NCBI GenBank assembly: GCA_015179045.1 | Contig: WHUZ01000065.1 | Span: forward strand, 296,677 to 360,676 | Length of the DNA: 64,000 bases | Source of the DNA: Kalaharituber pfeilii | Taxonomy: Eukaryota > Ascomycota > Pezizomycetes > Pezizales > Pezizaceae | Direction: 5' to 3' | Shown here: positions 10,242 through 21,879 of the stretch, in pieces | Layout of the letters: every line of letters starts with the position of its first letter | Numbering within the stretch: position 1 is the stretch's first letter | Made by a program: the position numbers and the translations under genes | Notes under the pieces: model-generated | What the model saw: only the letters and a program-made list of their open reading frames with translations | What the model was told of the DNA's origin: nothing | Databases searched by the model: none

Positions 10242-12325
10242 ATGGCACGCAAAAATGGGCGGTATCCTTGGCGACAGTATAAAAATGAAATAAAGCGACT
10301 GTAAGTTCGCTATCCACACTCATTGCTAGAGCAGCCTGTATCAAGAATTGATACACATATGACATACTTTGAGCACAGTAGCATATGTTAATCCATTGAA
10401 AGATTAGCTAACCATTTCATACAGCTACATTGACGAAGGTTACACCTTACAGCGGTTGCAAGATCACTTCAGAAACTTGAATCCTCCATTTCCCCCCAGG
10501 TTTGAACAAAACACTCTGCTTCTAAGTCTGTGACATGTCAGCTAACATAATACTACAAGTGAACGAGCTTTCAAGAGACGTTTGCAGGTATGGGGTTTCC
10601 AAAAGTACAAGCGAAAAAGCCAAGCAGGTACTGGAAAACGCACTCGAGCAGTACACTCAATGCTGCTTAATGATACGGGCCTAGCTCATGCTCCTGCCCT
10701 TCCCAATCCTGCGGCGGTACCTAGTTCATCAATGCGAAGCTGTACAATCCAGTTGAATACATCAGTGGACAAAAGTGAACTGGAATCGGAGCCAACCCTA
10801 GATCAAGCTGAGAATGCTCTACTTCTACTCGAGTCATTAAATACAGTGAGGAAATTGGCACAGCATGGCGACATCATTCTTAATAGAAGTGGCACACTGA
10901 AAGCATTAGGGAATGCGGGGAGGCTGGTGGAGGACCCAGGCCATGCGGTATGGCAACAGTACTTGGGACAAGGGCCTGTTTCATTGTCCCTAGCAGAAAG
11001 GCTTGGCTTAGAGGACCTTTATGTGATGTGCGGACGGGATGATGATTACGTCAGTGACTATGCTTTCTTTATGAGAAGATGCCGCTGGTTGATAGCAATG
11101 CATGATACAGCAGAGCAGCATCGAGAGGATTCACTACAGTTGTGTCATGAGAAGCATGCACTTACACTTTCCACACTTATAACAGTGTGGGATACTAAAA
11201 TACTCACTTGTCAGTTTCCTCGACTGCTAGATATCCTTTCTAGTACCGCTCAGCTTAATAAGAATTCAATAAGCCAACAGCTGAAGGTGATGGACCAATT
11301 TCTCAAAATTGCCAGAATGTCGAGGTATGTCCATAGCCGTATCTAATAGTAATGGAGTGAAGTTTGGAGTTCAATATCCTTAGAAGAGTATACACTAATT
11401 TGTGGAATGAGGATTCGAAAGCAGCTCTCTTGTGGACTCCACACTCGCAGATGTGCCTGACGGCAGTGAACCTTTAAGCCATATCCGAGCCTATATGGAC
11501 CGCCTTGATTCCTCTGCATTAGAAAACCAAGAGAAGCTCTTACAGTCTATAGAACAAGTCAGAGTTATGATTCAGTGCCATTTTCCCAATCTCACCGGCA
11601 ATAATTTTAGACCATCCCTAAAGAGTATCGCTTTATTTCTCTCTGATGTTCGGGATACAGAGTTCACAGGTCTCATTGGCCTATTCTTTCACCATGGCCT
11701 CCTGACATGGATAACCATGTTGATAAATTTCCCCCAGGAACATGAAATGGCGAAAACTCACCTCCAAAATGTCGTCCTGTGGTTATTTGCTGAGAGACTT
11801 TTCACACTAAGAGATGAGTTGGTTAGAATTCGAAGAGCAGCATTTGATAATGTTCCCCAGGACAAATGGACCCGGCTTTATTGGGCTATCGTACGACATC
11901 CTTTCAGTCGTATTTCGTACTGGATCAAGGACTGTGGATTTCGGTTCTATGTACAGCGATTCTTACATGTCAAAACTGCGCACTCTGATTCTTGTGGGGA
12001 CTCGTGCAATCTGAAGAAAAATTTTGACATAGAAAAATTGAAATTCAGCACCCGGTGCCCTCGAAGGAAGATCCACGTAAGTGGGGTGTCAATATCACGC
12101 TCACAAACAATCCCACTTTCAGAGCACTGGTGCCAGTGCTGTATGGATGAAATTGACCCGGACGAACTCTGTGGCCGCAAATTCGGCCCATGTTGCAAGG
12201 GTCACATGCCGCCGGTATCTACAACATCCGAGTCTGATTCAGAGTTTCCGGAGCCAGATTCAGACTCATCCGATTCAGAGTTTCCGGACTCAGATTCAGA
12301 CTCATCCGAGTCAGACGACAGCTGA
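10242..12325 (+). CDS. Clr5-domain protein (four exons, 599 aa)
   Basis: Exons 10242-10300, 10425-10499, 10560-11324 and 11425-12325 (the last may start at 11422). All junctions are GT..AG and the total is 1800 nt. The first three exons assemble a fungal Clr5 domain: YPWRQYKNEIKRL, then YIDEGYTLQRLQDHF, then SERAFKRRLQVWGFQKYKRK. Clr5 is a putative DNA-binding N-terminal domain named after a fission yeast silencing factor. Residues about 60-500 match nothing I know. A Cys cluster (SDSCGDSC..HWCQCCMDEIDPDELC..GPCC) precedes an acidic Ser/Asp tail built of repeats of DSEFPDSDSDSS. Likely nuclear; its targets are unknown. The domain call is strong and the exon structure well supported by frame. 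Confidence 0.85.
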
Positions 12326-12467
12326 ACTCAATCCAGGGAGAAATCCAGCTCTCCGAATGCCAGCATTACGAAGGAAACCAAGCTTGCTATCCCGCACTCC
12401 ATGCTTTTTTTTTCCCTGCTAAGTGTCGATTTTCCTTTGTCAACCTTCCAATTTCCCTCATTTCTTC

Positions 12468-12499
<32 letters not shown>

Positions 12500-12733
12500 T
12501 TTGGCTTCCTGCAAGTTTTTGCTTGTTCTAGTTTTGTTTTGTTGCGGAAGCGGTCTGGTAGGATTTTCGATGAAGGGTACAGGAAGCGGGGGCAAGGGGG
12601 GGGGGGGGGGGAGGGCGGAGAAGTAGCTCTGTTTCTTTTATTTTTTTTCCTTTCAGTTCGACTATTGCTCAATGTATTTCTTAAACCACCTGATTATCCT
12701 TGTGCAAGCATGTTTCGAGCTTTCAAATTTAAT
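12326..12733. other. 3' flank with ATT microsatellite and G tract
   Basis: Holds an (ATT)n run at about 12470-12500 and a G run near 12597-12611, in pyrimidine-rich sequence downstream of the Clr5 gene. No gene. Confidence 0.6.
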
Positions 12734-13126
12734 TTTTTGCTGTATGGTGGTCCAGTGTGATGTTGTTACGGAGGATCCAGTCTAGGAGATGAGCACTATA
12801 TTGAGATCTTCATCACCAAGCATCCTAGATTCAATATCTGTGAATGTTCTAGATTCAGAGAATGGTTTGATGATGTTCACTTTCATTGAACATTATATGC
12901 TTTTTTGTTTGTTTGTTTATTCCGGGGTGTATATTAATGACCCCCCGACCCCACTGTACCAGTACCTCTAGGAATAAAATTCACTTTTTTTGCTTACCGC
13001 ATCTTTGAAATGTTACAGTTACTATGTAGATTACTAATAGACAAGTGTAGCCTCATGCCACCGGCATTTTTGCTGTATAGTGGTCTGGGGGTGATGTCAC
13101 GGAGGATCGAGCCTAAGAGACAAGTA

Positions 13127-15347
13127 CTGTAGATGACTGGCTTACTAACCACGACGTGCTTACTAACCACTGAAAATCGGCATGGTTCCAGTTCACTTTT
13201 CGTACAATTATCTACATAAATACCACTCTATACCCATGCAAATACCTATGCTTCTTAATTTCCTACAACTATATCCACACTGCTTTTATTTTTCGGCCTC
13301 TTCGCTGTTTTTCTGCTTGGCTTACCGCTGGCTAACTCTGTGTTGGTGATAGGTGCGGATGCGGACCCAGGTTTCTCGGCACCATCGATGCGAGGGGGTA
13401 TTTTCAACACAACCACAAGAGAGCGAGGCTCAGAAGGCTTAGAAGATGAAGCTGGTAGCTATTAAAATTAGTAGAGATTTATTAATTAAAGAGATGTGGA
13501 AAAATACTTCTGAGTTCCTAGTGGTTGTTTCACCTGAATCCGGCACATCAACCACTGGAGAATTATCTAAAGAAATACCTGCTAGCCGGAGCCGGAGGAG
13601 TTCTGCACCTGTGATTGCTCTTGCAGTGGTAATAACCTTTCGTCCCTTATTGTTTTTTTCCTTGGATCGCCTATCCAATGCTATCTCCAAGTCACGAGTA
13701 CGTTCCTTGTCCAGAATACTATGAGTGAGAGACTGCTCAGCCGCAGAGCTGAGCTTTTGGATTAGAAGTGGTATTTCTGGTGCTGCTGGGTTTTCTTTAT
13801 GAAGATGAAGAGCATAAAGAGTGGTTTGTCGGACTGCGCGAGAATTGGATGGGGTAGGAGGTATAGTCTTCCGGGGATTAGAAAGCATAAATTTTGGGCT
13901 ATGGACTGTCACAGCTCTGAGTGGGTTACTCCTGTTTGTAGGCTGCGGAAGCTTGCTTAAGACTACTCGATAGTTGATTGGCCATATACCACTGCTGGCA
14001 AATGCTGACTTGATATTTTTGGGAGTATAAGTAAGTTGACGAGCTTCTCGAAGAATGCTATATAGTGTCAGCTATTGATTCTAATTTAAATCAACCTTGA
14101 GGCTAGTCCAACATACGGTAGAAAGTTTCTCTTGCTAATAGCTTCACGTCCAGTTCGCATAGCCTGTTCTACACCACGAGCGTAATAATGCTGAAGGGGT
14201 CCAAATAGTCCAACGTCTAATGGCTGCAAGAGATGTGTGGTATGAGGTGGGAGGCAAAATACAATAATATCATGCTGTATACAATAATGCAGAAAGTTCC
14301 AACTAAAGTGAGAGTTGTGACCATCAACGATAAGAAGTCGATATTGACGTGGAAGTGTTCGGAAAGAGGTGTGCGGTTCAAAACATAACCGAAGATAGTC
14401 TGCACTCAGGATTTGATTCGTCCACCCTTTATCTGAATATGCGAAAACAGTATCTGAATCTTTTTCATTCAGATACTCATACCATGCATCTTGATGTGAT
14501 TTTCCCTTATAAATAATCATGGGTGGTAGTAAAAATCCATCTGCAGCAACTGTTTCTAGTAATGTAATAATCTCACGATTTCCGTCTTTCATCATAGGTG
14601 GACTTTTCCTCCCTCGCCTACAAATAACCTTCACTCGGGGTGACTTTCCCATCAATAAGCCCTTTTCATCCATATTATAGATATATTGTGGTGAAAGTTG
14701 GTAATCATCAATGACTTTCTGTAGCTTTCGAAGGGCATCCTTAATAACCATAGGATAGGAGGATAAAATCCGTTGTTTTTTGACTTGGGAACTGAACTTA
14801 GTAGCCAATTCGGGATTTCGGTCTAGAAATCGTGAAATCCAATGTTTTCCCGGATTTTTGTCACATTCTCGAGCTCGAAGAATTGTTCGTGCCATTTCGC
14901 GTACCATATCTACCCGAAGCGGTAATCCCTGATTATCTAACCGTATACACCACTCCTTAATTACTTTCTCCTCTGCTGGTGTTAATAGCTGTATATCCTC
15001 ATTCGCTTGTCTTCGACTTTTTGCACCACCATTAATTCTTGCTCTTAATGTTGGATATGGTATCCCATAATTATCTGCAGCAGCTCTAATACTCTCTTCC
15101 TGTCCTAGGCGGTAGGCTTGTATTGCTTTTGCAATACTACATTCTCGCTGATCATCTTTCTGACGTTGTTTGATTCTACCCATGATTGACTGCTGGTGAT
15201 AGTGAAGCCCGAGTTTTGCCAGAATTCTATATTATTCTTCATCTACGGTTTCTAATGCACTGGTTAACCCCTCTCATGATCTCTCAGAAAAAGCAATTTT
15301 TGGTTGGTTCGTTAGCATGTCTTGGTTCGTTAGTGCGTCACCTACAG
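13127..15347 (-). mobile_element. Fot1/pogo element, 2221 bp, inserted in the 330 bp array
   Basis: Inverted termini CTGTAGATGACTGGCTTACT and CTGTAGGTGACGCACTAACG (right end reversed) are flanked by TA at 13125-13126 and 15348-15349. Removing the element and one TA gives GAGACAAG-TA-CTATCTTGAG, which matches the uninterrupted unit (GAGACGAGCACTATATTGAG). The transposase lies on the minus strand. Confidence 0.9.
13439..15183 (-). pseudogene. Fot1/pogo transposase with frameshift
   Basis: The minus-strand ATG at 15183 opens a 365-residue frame. It has a psq helix-turn-helix (about 15-55), a CENP-B-type helix-turn-helix (about 65-135) and a complete DDD triad: NMDEKG (D172), VDGHNSH (D287) and LQPLDVG (D323). 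TAA at 14086-14088 ends it at GLASRLI. The rest continues in another frame from about 14070 as LTLYSILREARQLTYTPKNI, then SAFASSGIWPINYRVVLSKL, and ends at 13439. That segment is the usual post-catalytic part of these proteins, so a small indel near 14070-14090 broke an otherwise full-length gene. No intron with normal signals fixes it. Confidence 0.85.
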
Positions 15348-16289
15348 TACTATCTTGAGATCTTCATCACCGTGCATCCTAGATTAGATACCTAAGAATG
15401 CTCTAAATTCGGAGAATGAATTGAGGATGTTTCATGTTCATTCAACATTATTTATTTTTTTAGTATATCCCGGGGTACATATTAATAACCCCCTAACCCC
15501 ACTGTACCAGTACCTCTCTGGGAATAAAATTCAATTTTTTCACTTACAGCATCTTTGATATTTTACAGGCCACTATTTAGATTACTTATGCACAAGCGTA
15601 GCCTCGTGCCGCTAACATTTTTCCTGTATACTGGTCGGGGAGTGATGTTGTCACAGAGAATCCAGTCTAGGAGACGAGCACTATATTGAGATCTCCATCA
15701 CTGCACATCCTAGATTCGATATCTGAGGATGTTCTAGATTCAGAGAATGGATTGAGGATGTTTCATGTTCATTCAACCTTATTTTTTTTTTTTTTGTTTA
15801 TTCCGGGGTAACTTACATACTAGTAACCCCCCGAATCCACTGTGCTGGTACCTATCCAGGAATAAAGTTCTTTTTTTTTGCTTACAGCCTCTTTGATACA
15901 GTCTACCCTTGCTATACGGACCTCGCTATACCGGAAACCTTGCTATACCGGACGCCCTAACAATTCCGGACCAGATAGAAATTGCCTGAAAGTCCTCCGT
16001 ACCCCCCTGCCTCCATACAAATAGTATTTGCTATACCGGACACACTAATACTAATACATCTTAGACTACTCCATTTCACACTTGGCTACCATCACTGCTC
16101 CTGTCACTGCTTCTGCTAATGCCGTTGCAACTACTGCTACCATCACTTGCTACAATGTTGTTCGAGTAGTGGAACTGGGCACTTCGTTGCTTCTTGTTCC
16201 ATGTTCCGAGATTAATTGCTAACCACTTACTACTTTGTTTCAAAATAGTAGACTAGGTGGATACAGCTACTGATCAGCTTAAAATAATA

Positions 16290-16757
16290 AATTAGAGGGA
16301 TTTTGCAACCCTGCAGGAATTAATTCACAGACTTGTTGTGACAGCAACGGAGCTGAATTGGTTTACCAGTACCGTATGGGTAACGATGTGCACACCGGTA
16401 ACGCTGGGCGCCTTGGCACCGGTTTTGCACCCTCCCCAACATCAAAATGTCAGGCATATCTCACAGAATATATCTCTAATATGTATGATGAATTAATTAT
16501 AGACCATATTGATTGCGCTGGTTCTGAATTTGAAGGGAAAAAAGTGAAAATGCTACTTCTACAGCATCTACAGTTGCCTCACCCTCTACCTTAAGAAATA
16601 ACCTCCTCTGGCACCTACCAGCAAATACCAACTCACTGCAATGCTCTACCTGCTCATGCAATAGTAAGAATGGTAGCAATGGTACTATCAGTGCTATATT
16701 ACAATACATGAGTAGAAACAGCTTGAGATCTGTAACATAGCACTGTATGCTCCAATA
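16290..16757 (+). repeat. Left subterminal inverted arm of large TIR element
   Basis: Runs from AGAGGGATTTTGCAACCCTG to GTAACATAGCACTGTATGCT. It is repeated in inverted orientation at 21880-23040 with good identity, including GAAATAACCTCCTCTGGCAC. A break at CTCTAC marks where the right arm has additional sequence. Confidence 0.8.
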
Positions 16758-16957
16758 TTCTCTAATCTCTATCTCTCATACCCGCGCTCAATATGCTCAA
16801 TATGCTCAATTGGCCGAATGTGCCCAATATCTTCAGGGCGGTCAATTATCTGAATCTGGCAACATCACAGTATGCCTGAGCTGCCCTGTTAGGACATTGC
16901 TGATTTGGGATAAACCTCACGCTGGTGCAACAAGGGGCGCCAGAATCTGCTGCTATT

Positions 16958-17335
16958 GAATTCAGCTCAGCAGGCCGCGCGTTGGGCCGCTCATCAGGCC
17001 ACACGTTGGGCCGCTGATTGGGCCGCTGATTGGGCCTTTCATTGGGCCACTCCGCTCAATTGGGCCATTCATTAGGCCACGTGTTGGGCTGCTCATTGAG
17101 CTCATTGGGTCATTTGCTCCATATCGGCGATGCGCTGTTACTCATAGAGTTGGCTAGCCATAGCATGATGCAACCAGCGTTTCAGAACGCCTTAGGGCTT
17201 ACCTTCGGGCTTACCTTCGGGCTTACTTGTTGACACTACCAGAATTAACCAGCGTTGATCAGTACGCCTTCGGGCTTACTGGTTGACGCTACCAGAATTA
17301 GCGTTGGCCAGTAGCTTACTGGTTGACACTACCCT
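16958..17335. repeat. Two short minisatellites (GGGCC-rich, then TTACTGGTTGACACTACC-type)
   Basis: About 16975-17120 carries repeats of TTGGGCCGCTGA/TTGGGCCATTCA. About 17195-17335 carries repeats of CTTCGGGCTTACTGGTTGAC plus GCTACCAGAATTA. No coding function is seen. Confidence 0.75.
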
Positions 17336-17539
17336 CTCATGTCAAATTCATAGCAAATAGGATGTCGATTCAGCGACCAACAGGATGACACGGGCCCACT
17401 CAGTGGCAACTTGGAAGGCATTGGTGCAATGTGCTCACGCGCTGGAATAACAGAACGTGTTTGTTGATGTGAAGAATACAACCCAACTGTGGCAGCATTT
17501 CATAGGTATTACTGAGCCCTTTCTCCAGCACGAGATGCA

Positions 17540-18417
17540 CTCATGGGGAGGAGAGTGTGAGAAGGTGAAAGTGGAGTGCGCAGAGAGGCTAGGTAGAAAG
17601 GGGGAGGGAGAGAAGAGTGGGAGACCTCGGTTGAGGAAGCCGGAAGAGGGAGAGCGGTTCTCTTCTCGGATGGTAGTAAGGTCGGGGACAGCAAGGTGGG
17701 GGCGGGGGTGTGGGGGAGATCAGCGGTGGTGGCGGAGGTGTAGGGAGAACGGCGACGGTTTTTGACGGGGAGGTGAGAGGGGTGAGAAGGGCGTTGGAGA
17801 GTGTACCGGAGGAGGTACCGGTCCTGGTTTGCTTAGATTCTGAAGCTGCTGTCATGGCGATTCAGAAGGCAGGCAGGGAGGGAAAGGGAAAGACGGAGGA
17901 TGTGAGAAGGGTGGTGAATGCAGTGGCAAGGAGAAAGAAGAAGGGGGGGGATGCGAAACTGTTGTGGGTAAAAGCTCACATCGGAATCGCAGGCAATGAG
18001 AAGGCGGATGAGTGGGCGAAGAAGGGGACGGTGATGCAGGGGAAGGAGGTGGCCACCGGAAGTGGGGTGCGCCAGAGGGTGAAGGCGTGGAGGAAGGAGA
18101 AGAGAGAAGTGGAGGGCTTTGGAGGAGGAAAGGTCATGGAGTGGAATAGGATAGCAGTATCCAATTTCACTGCCTTGCGCCTGAAGAGAGGGAGGTGTGC
18201 AGTGTGGTTGAAGAGGATAGGGGCGGCTGAGTCGGATAAGTGCAGGTGCGGGGAGGTGCAAACCGGGGAGCACCTCGCTTTCCGATGCAGAAACCAGAAG
18301 AACCGTCCAGAAGGCTTTGAGAGGTGGGGCGACATGGAAAAGAATTGGAAGAGAAAGGCGGAGAATGGGGAGGAGTATGACATTTTGGAGAATTTCTTCG
18401 CTGGGGTCAAGTTCTAG
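17540..18417 (+). pseudogene. LINE ORF2 C-terminal fragment: RNase H and CCHC-like tail
   Basis: The first part reads LFSDGSK (first RNase H catalytic Asp region) in one frame until a stop near 17748. The main frame from 17710 then continues with TATVFDGEVRGVRRALES, LDSEAAVMAI and WVKAHIGIAGNEKADEWAK, the C-terminal RNase H signature. A CRCG..GEHLAFRC metal-binding-like motif follows. A frameshift near 17740 therefore splits the RNase H domain. It is related to the longer copy at the right edge of the window. The reverse transcriptase domain is missing through 5' truncation. Dead copy. Confidence 0.87.
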
Positions 18418-18581
18418 AAGGTAGGAGAATGCGGGGTCAAGTTCCAGAAGCTAGGAGAGCGGGGGCGACGGCGCGTGGGGGCCATGTACGTACAGTAGAG
18501 AGTTAGTTTAGCCTGTCTCCGGGCTATGAGGGCTTGCCCAGGGACCCTGCCATGGCCAAGTGCTACAAGCGGGGTTATGTG

Positions 18582-18617
<36 letters not shown>
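17540..18617 (+). mobile_element. 5'-truncated Tad1-like LINE with 12 bp target duplication
   Basis: 3' part of a non-LTR retrotransposon ending in ~35 A. The target duplication GCACGAGATGCA is present exactly at 17528-17539 and 18618-18629. The last ~200 bp include GCCATGGC..GCTACAAGCGGGGTTATGTG, the tail motif shared with other insertions in this window. It inserted into a unit of the 45-60 bp minisatellite inside the large TIR element. Confidence 0.92.
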
Positions 18618-18618
<1 letters not shown>

Positions 18619-18797
18619 CACGAGATGCAGCAGCATGAACTGAATCTGACATATGGCAGGCCTATCTCAAAGGCGCGAGACGGGCTCATTCTATAGGTAT
18701 GAAATCACTCTTTCCGTGGCACGAGATGGGCTCATCTACAGGTATAACTGGACCCTTTCCGTAGAGTGAGATGCAGCAGAATGAACCGAATTTAATA

Positions 18798-19476
18798 CAA
18801 TGAATCCGCCCTGCCATGGCGAACAGCTGCAAGCGGGGTCACGTGAAAAAAAAAAAAAAAAAAAAAAAAATACAATGAATCCAGCAGGCCGGTTCAGGCC
18901 ATTCAGGCCGGTTCAGGCCATTCAGGCTGGTTCAGGCCAATTAAACGAATCACTCCAAAGCTATCCAGGTGAATTGAGGCCAGTATTTACCAGATTGTTT
19001 GAGTATTTAAATGAGTAGAATCTCCCATATGTCTAGAATTTTAAACAGCAGCGGTCTACGACTTTTGTCAAGTATGTATCACACTTTGTATTCAAGTATA
19101 TATACTAAGAAATATTTTAGAAATGATGGACCTTCCAGATAATACAACAGACTGGACTCAATTCTTCGATGATGATACCTGATGCGCAACTGTCAATTAC
19201 TGATAGTAGAAATATCCAGGACTATTAAAATCTAATTCACCTGGGTTAAATTCCAAAATCGCTTGAATTTACGTAAATGGCCTGGTTGGCCTGGGCCAGC
19301 CTGAATGGTCTGGACCGGCCTTAATGGTCTGGGCCAGCCTGAATGGCCTGGACCGGCCTGATTGGCCTTCACGGCCTGGCCTGATTGTTCAGGCCAGGCC
19401 AGGCCCAGAATTTCACGGTCCAGGCCAGTCCAGGCCTCCGGTTGGCCTGGCCTGGCCTGGCCTGTTGGATTCATTG
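18798..19476. mobile_element. hAT-type MITE with 8 bp duplication
   Basis: Inverted termini CAATGAATCCAGCAGGCC and (right, reversed) CAATGAATCCAACAGGCC are flanked by ATTTAATA at 18790-18797 and 19477-19484. An 8 bp duplication and CA..TG ends fit the hAT superfamily. The arms are built of GGCCGGTTCAGGCCATTCA repeats in opposite orientation; the middle is unique AT-rich DNA with no gene. A micro-LINE insertion sits inside the left terminus. Confidence 0.82.
18808..18870 (+). mobile_element. Micro LINE-tail retroinsertion (63 bp)
   Basis: Only ~38 bp of LINE 3' end (GCCCTGCCATGGCGAACAGC, then TGCAAGCGGGGTCACGTG) plus a ~25 A tail. An exact 12 bp target duplication TACAATGAATCC lies at 18796-18807 and 18871-18882. 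It interrupts the left inverted repeat of the hAT MITE, so it is younger than that element. Confidence 0.92.
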
Positions 19477-20340
19477 ATTTAATATATGGCAGGCCTCTCG
19501 ATGGCACGAGATGGGCTCATCTACAGGTATGAAATGACCCTTTCCGCGGCGCGAGATGGGCTCATCTACAGGTATGAAATGACCCTTTCAGCATCGCGAG
19601 ATGCAGCAGAATGGGCCGAATCTGACATGCTGCAGGCTTCTCTCCACGGCGCCAGATGGGCTTAATCTACAGGTACGAAATGACCCATTCCGTGGCGCGA
19701 GATGAGGTAGAATGACCTCTATTAACAGGTATGGCAGGTCCCTCTTGACGGCGCAAGAAGTGGCAAAATGCGCTCAATCTACAGGTATGGCAGGACCTTT
19801 TCTGCGTCGCAAGATGCAGCAGAATGAATTGAATTTGACAGGTATTACAGGTCCCACTTCACGGCATGAGATGCAGCAGAATGAGCCGAATTCTACAGGT
19901 ATGACAGGGCCTTTCGCGGCGCGAGATGATGCAGAATGAGCTGAATTCTACCGGTATGGCAGCTCCCTCTCGACGGCGCGAGAAGTGGCAAAATGGGGTC
20001 AGTCTACAGGTCCCACTTCATGGCGCGAGATGCAGCAGAATGCGCCGAAGTCTACAGGTATGACAGGGCCCTTTTGCGGCAAGAGATGATGCAGAATGAG
20101 CTGAATGCTACAGGTATAGCAGGGCCCTTTTCACGGCGTAAGATGATGGAGAGCTAAATTCTACAGGCATGGCAGGGCCTTCCGAGGCGCAGAATGGGCT
20201 GAATTCTACCGGTATGGCAGGTCCGCGATGGTGTAATCTACGGCGGGATGAGAATGCGCTGGAGCGGTAGGACGACAGATGAGGGCATGGGATGGTGGAA
20301 TGATGAAAGGGCACCTGTATATAGATCGCGATAGCTAGTA

Positions 20341-20770
20341 ATAAATAAACAACTGGTGTCAAATATGATATTCTGGTGCGGTTAATTGAAATCTATGCAA
20401 TAAGCGCAGTAGGCGCAAGTGGCCGACCATGAGATTCAGGGCGTCGACGATGCTAGAGCTTGTGTTATGAATGTTGAGGATCTGAATACTTGCATTGTTA
20501 ACACTGAGGATCTGAGTACTTGCATTGTCAATGCTGAGTACTTGTATCAGGAACGTTGAGAGTCTGAATTATTGCGTTATGAACGTTGGCAATTGAATCA
20601 AATTGCGCCCTGACATACAGGGTCCCAGTCATTGCGTCCAGACATGGTCGTTGCGTCCAGACATCAGCGGTTCAGGGTACCGCATCCTGATTTATTAGTT
20701 TGCGTAAGTGCGCCTATGCGTCAGGACGCAGGGACGCACCCGGACGCAAATAAATATTTTTTCCGATAAG
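20341..20770. repeat. Short tandem motifs (GAGGATCTGAATACTTGCAT type)
   Basis: About 20465-20590 repeats a ~36 bp unit with GTTGAGGATCTGAATACTTG. About 20605-20680 repeats CATTGCGTCCAGACAT. No coding potential recognised. Confidence 0.65.
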
Positions 20771-21828
20771 TTCCGGATACCACAACAAAAAATTCCTATG
20801 AGTGCAAATAGCTCTCAAGGGGGCTCAAATTGAAGCCAGAGCATGGTGGAATACATGGAATTATCTTCCGCATATTGATTGAGCCAATTTTTAGGAGGTG
20901 GGTAGTGACCTATTTGGAATATCTCAAATCCTCTGCTAGACATACTCTGAGCTACCAAGTGTTAATAATCCTACCTAAGATCTTATTCACTCTTGACATA
21001 TACTCTAGTACCTATTCTGAGGAAGTATAGCAAGTTTAGTGATGTTAAGAAGTCGTCATGACTGTAGAGTGAGTAGCCCATATATGTCAAAAATCTCAGA
21101 TATGCAGCATCACACACATATGGGATACAATAGTAATAATTGCATCATCATCATCATGTAGTACTATATGAGCTGTACACAGTCTCGAAACTGGCACAAA
21201 TAATAGGTATCTAGATATCTAGAGTGGGGCTGTCATATCAATAGTATATTGTCGATTATGCAGGTACATATTAGTACTGCACTGTTGTAGAGTACAACTG
21301 ATACGTAGATACTCTCTAAAGCTACAAATATAAAGACATACAGAAGAAGATATTTTATAACAGCTGGTAGTATGGGGTAATGGTTTTGGGTAGCTGAAAA
21401 CTAGTCACGGTGTGGCATACCTAACTAACATAGGCAGGCTGCTTACTCTATAGCTGTCAGGTCAAGTTCCAAGCGTTGTCCTAAGTTACACCTACACTTC
21501 GCTGCAATAGCAGACACCGTAACAATAGCCATGATGACCCCATAACGTGGCCAAACACGACCAAACCAGCTACGCTTCCTCAAAATAGGTAATAGAGTAT
21601 ATGTCAAGATAAATAAGATTTCAGGTAGGATCATGGACACTTAGCAGCTCAAAGTATGTCTAGTATAGGATTTGGGATATTCCAAATAGGTCACAACTCA
21701 CGTCCTAAAAATTGGCTCAATAAATATGCAGAAGATAATTCCATGTATTCCACCATGCTCTGGCTTCAATTTGAGCCTCCTTGAGAGCTATTTGCACTCA
21801 CAGGAATTTTTTGTTGTGGCATCCAGAA
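20771..21828. repeat. Inverted-repeat element with ~250 bp arms
   Basis: The left arm (20771-21030) starts TTCCGGATACCACAACAAAA. The right arm (21580-21828), reversed, starts TTTTCTGGATGCCACAACAA. Both continue through GTGCAAATAGCTCTCAAG and GAATACATGGAATTATCTTC. A third, solitary arm is at about 31900-32205. Looks like a long-armed MITE or foldback element. Target duplications are not clear. Confidence 0.7.
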
Positions 21829-21879
21829 AATGCTCAATTTCTTAGTTATGCACAATTTCTTGCTACAGGAGTATACAGT

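Larger units (their letters stand above)
18618..20340. repeat. Degenerate 45-60 bp minisatellite (GCGAGATG..CTACAGGTATG unit)
   Basis: Units read GGCGCGAGATGCAGCAGAAT, a variable linker, then CTACAGGTATGACAGGGCCC. Spacing is 45 bp in the cleanest stretch (19507 to 19552) and longer elsewhere. The array starts before 17528 and is split by the LINE fragment and by the hAT MITE at 18798-19476. It fades near 20240. Confidence 0.8.

Noticed and set aside
12401..12760. Frame with poly-Ile stretch
   Set aside because: Encoded by the ATT microsatellite; no domain and no splice support.
17833..18410. Minus-strand open frames of ~145 residues
   Set aside because: Antisense shadows of the LINE RNase H frame.
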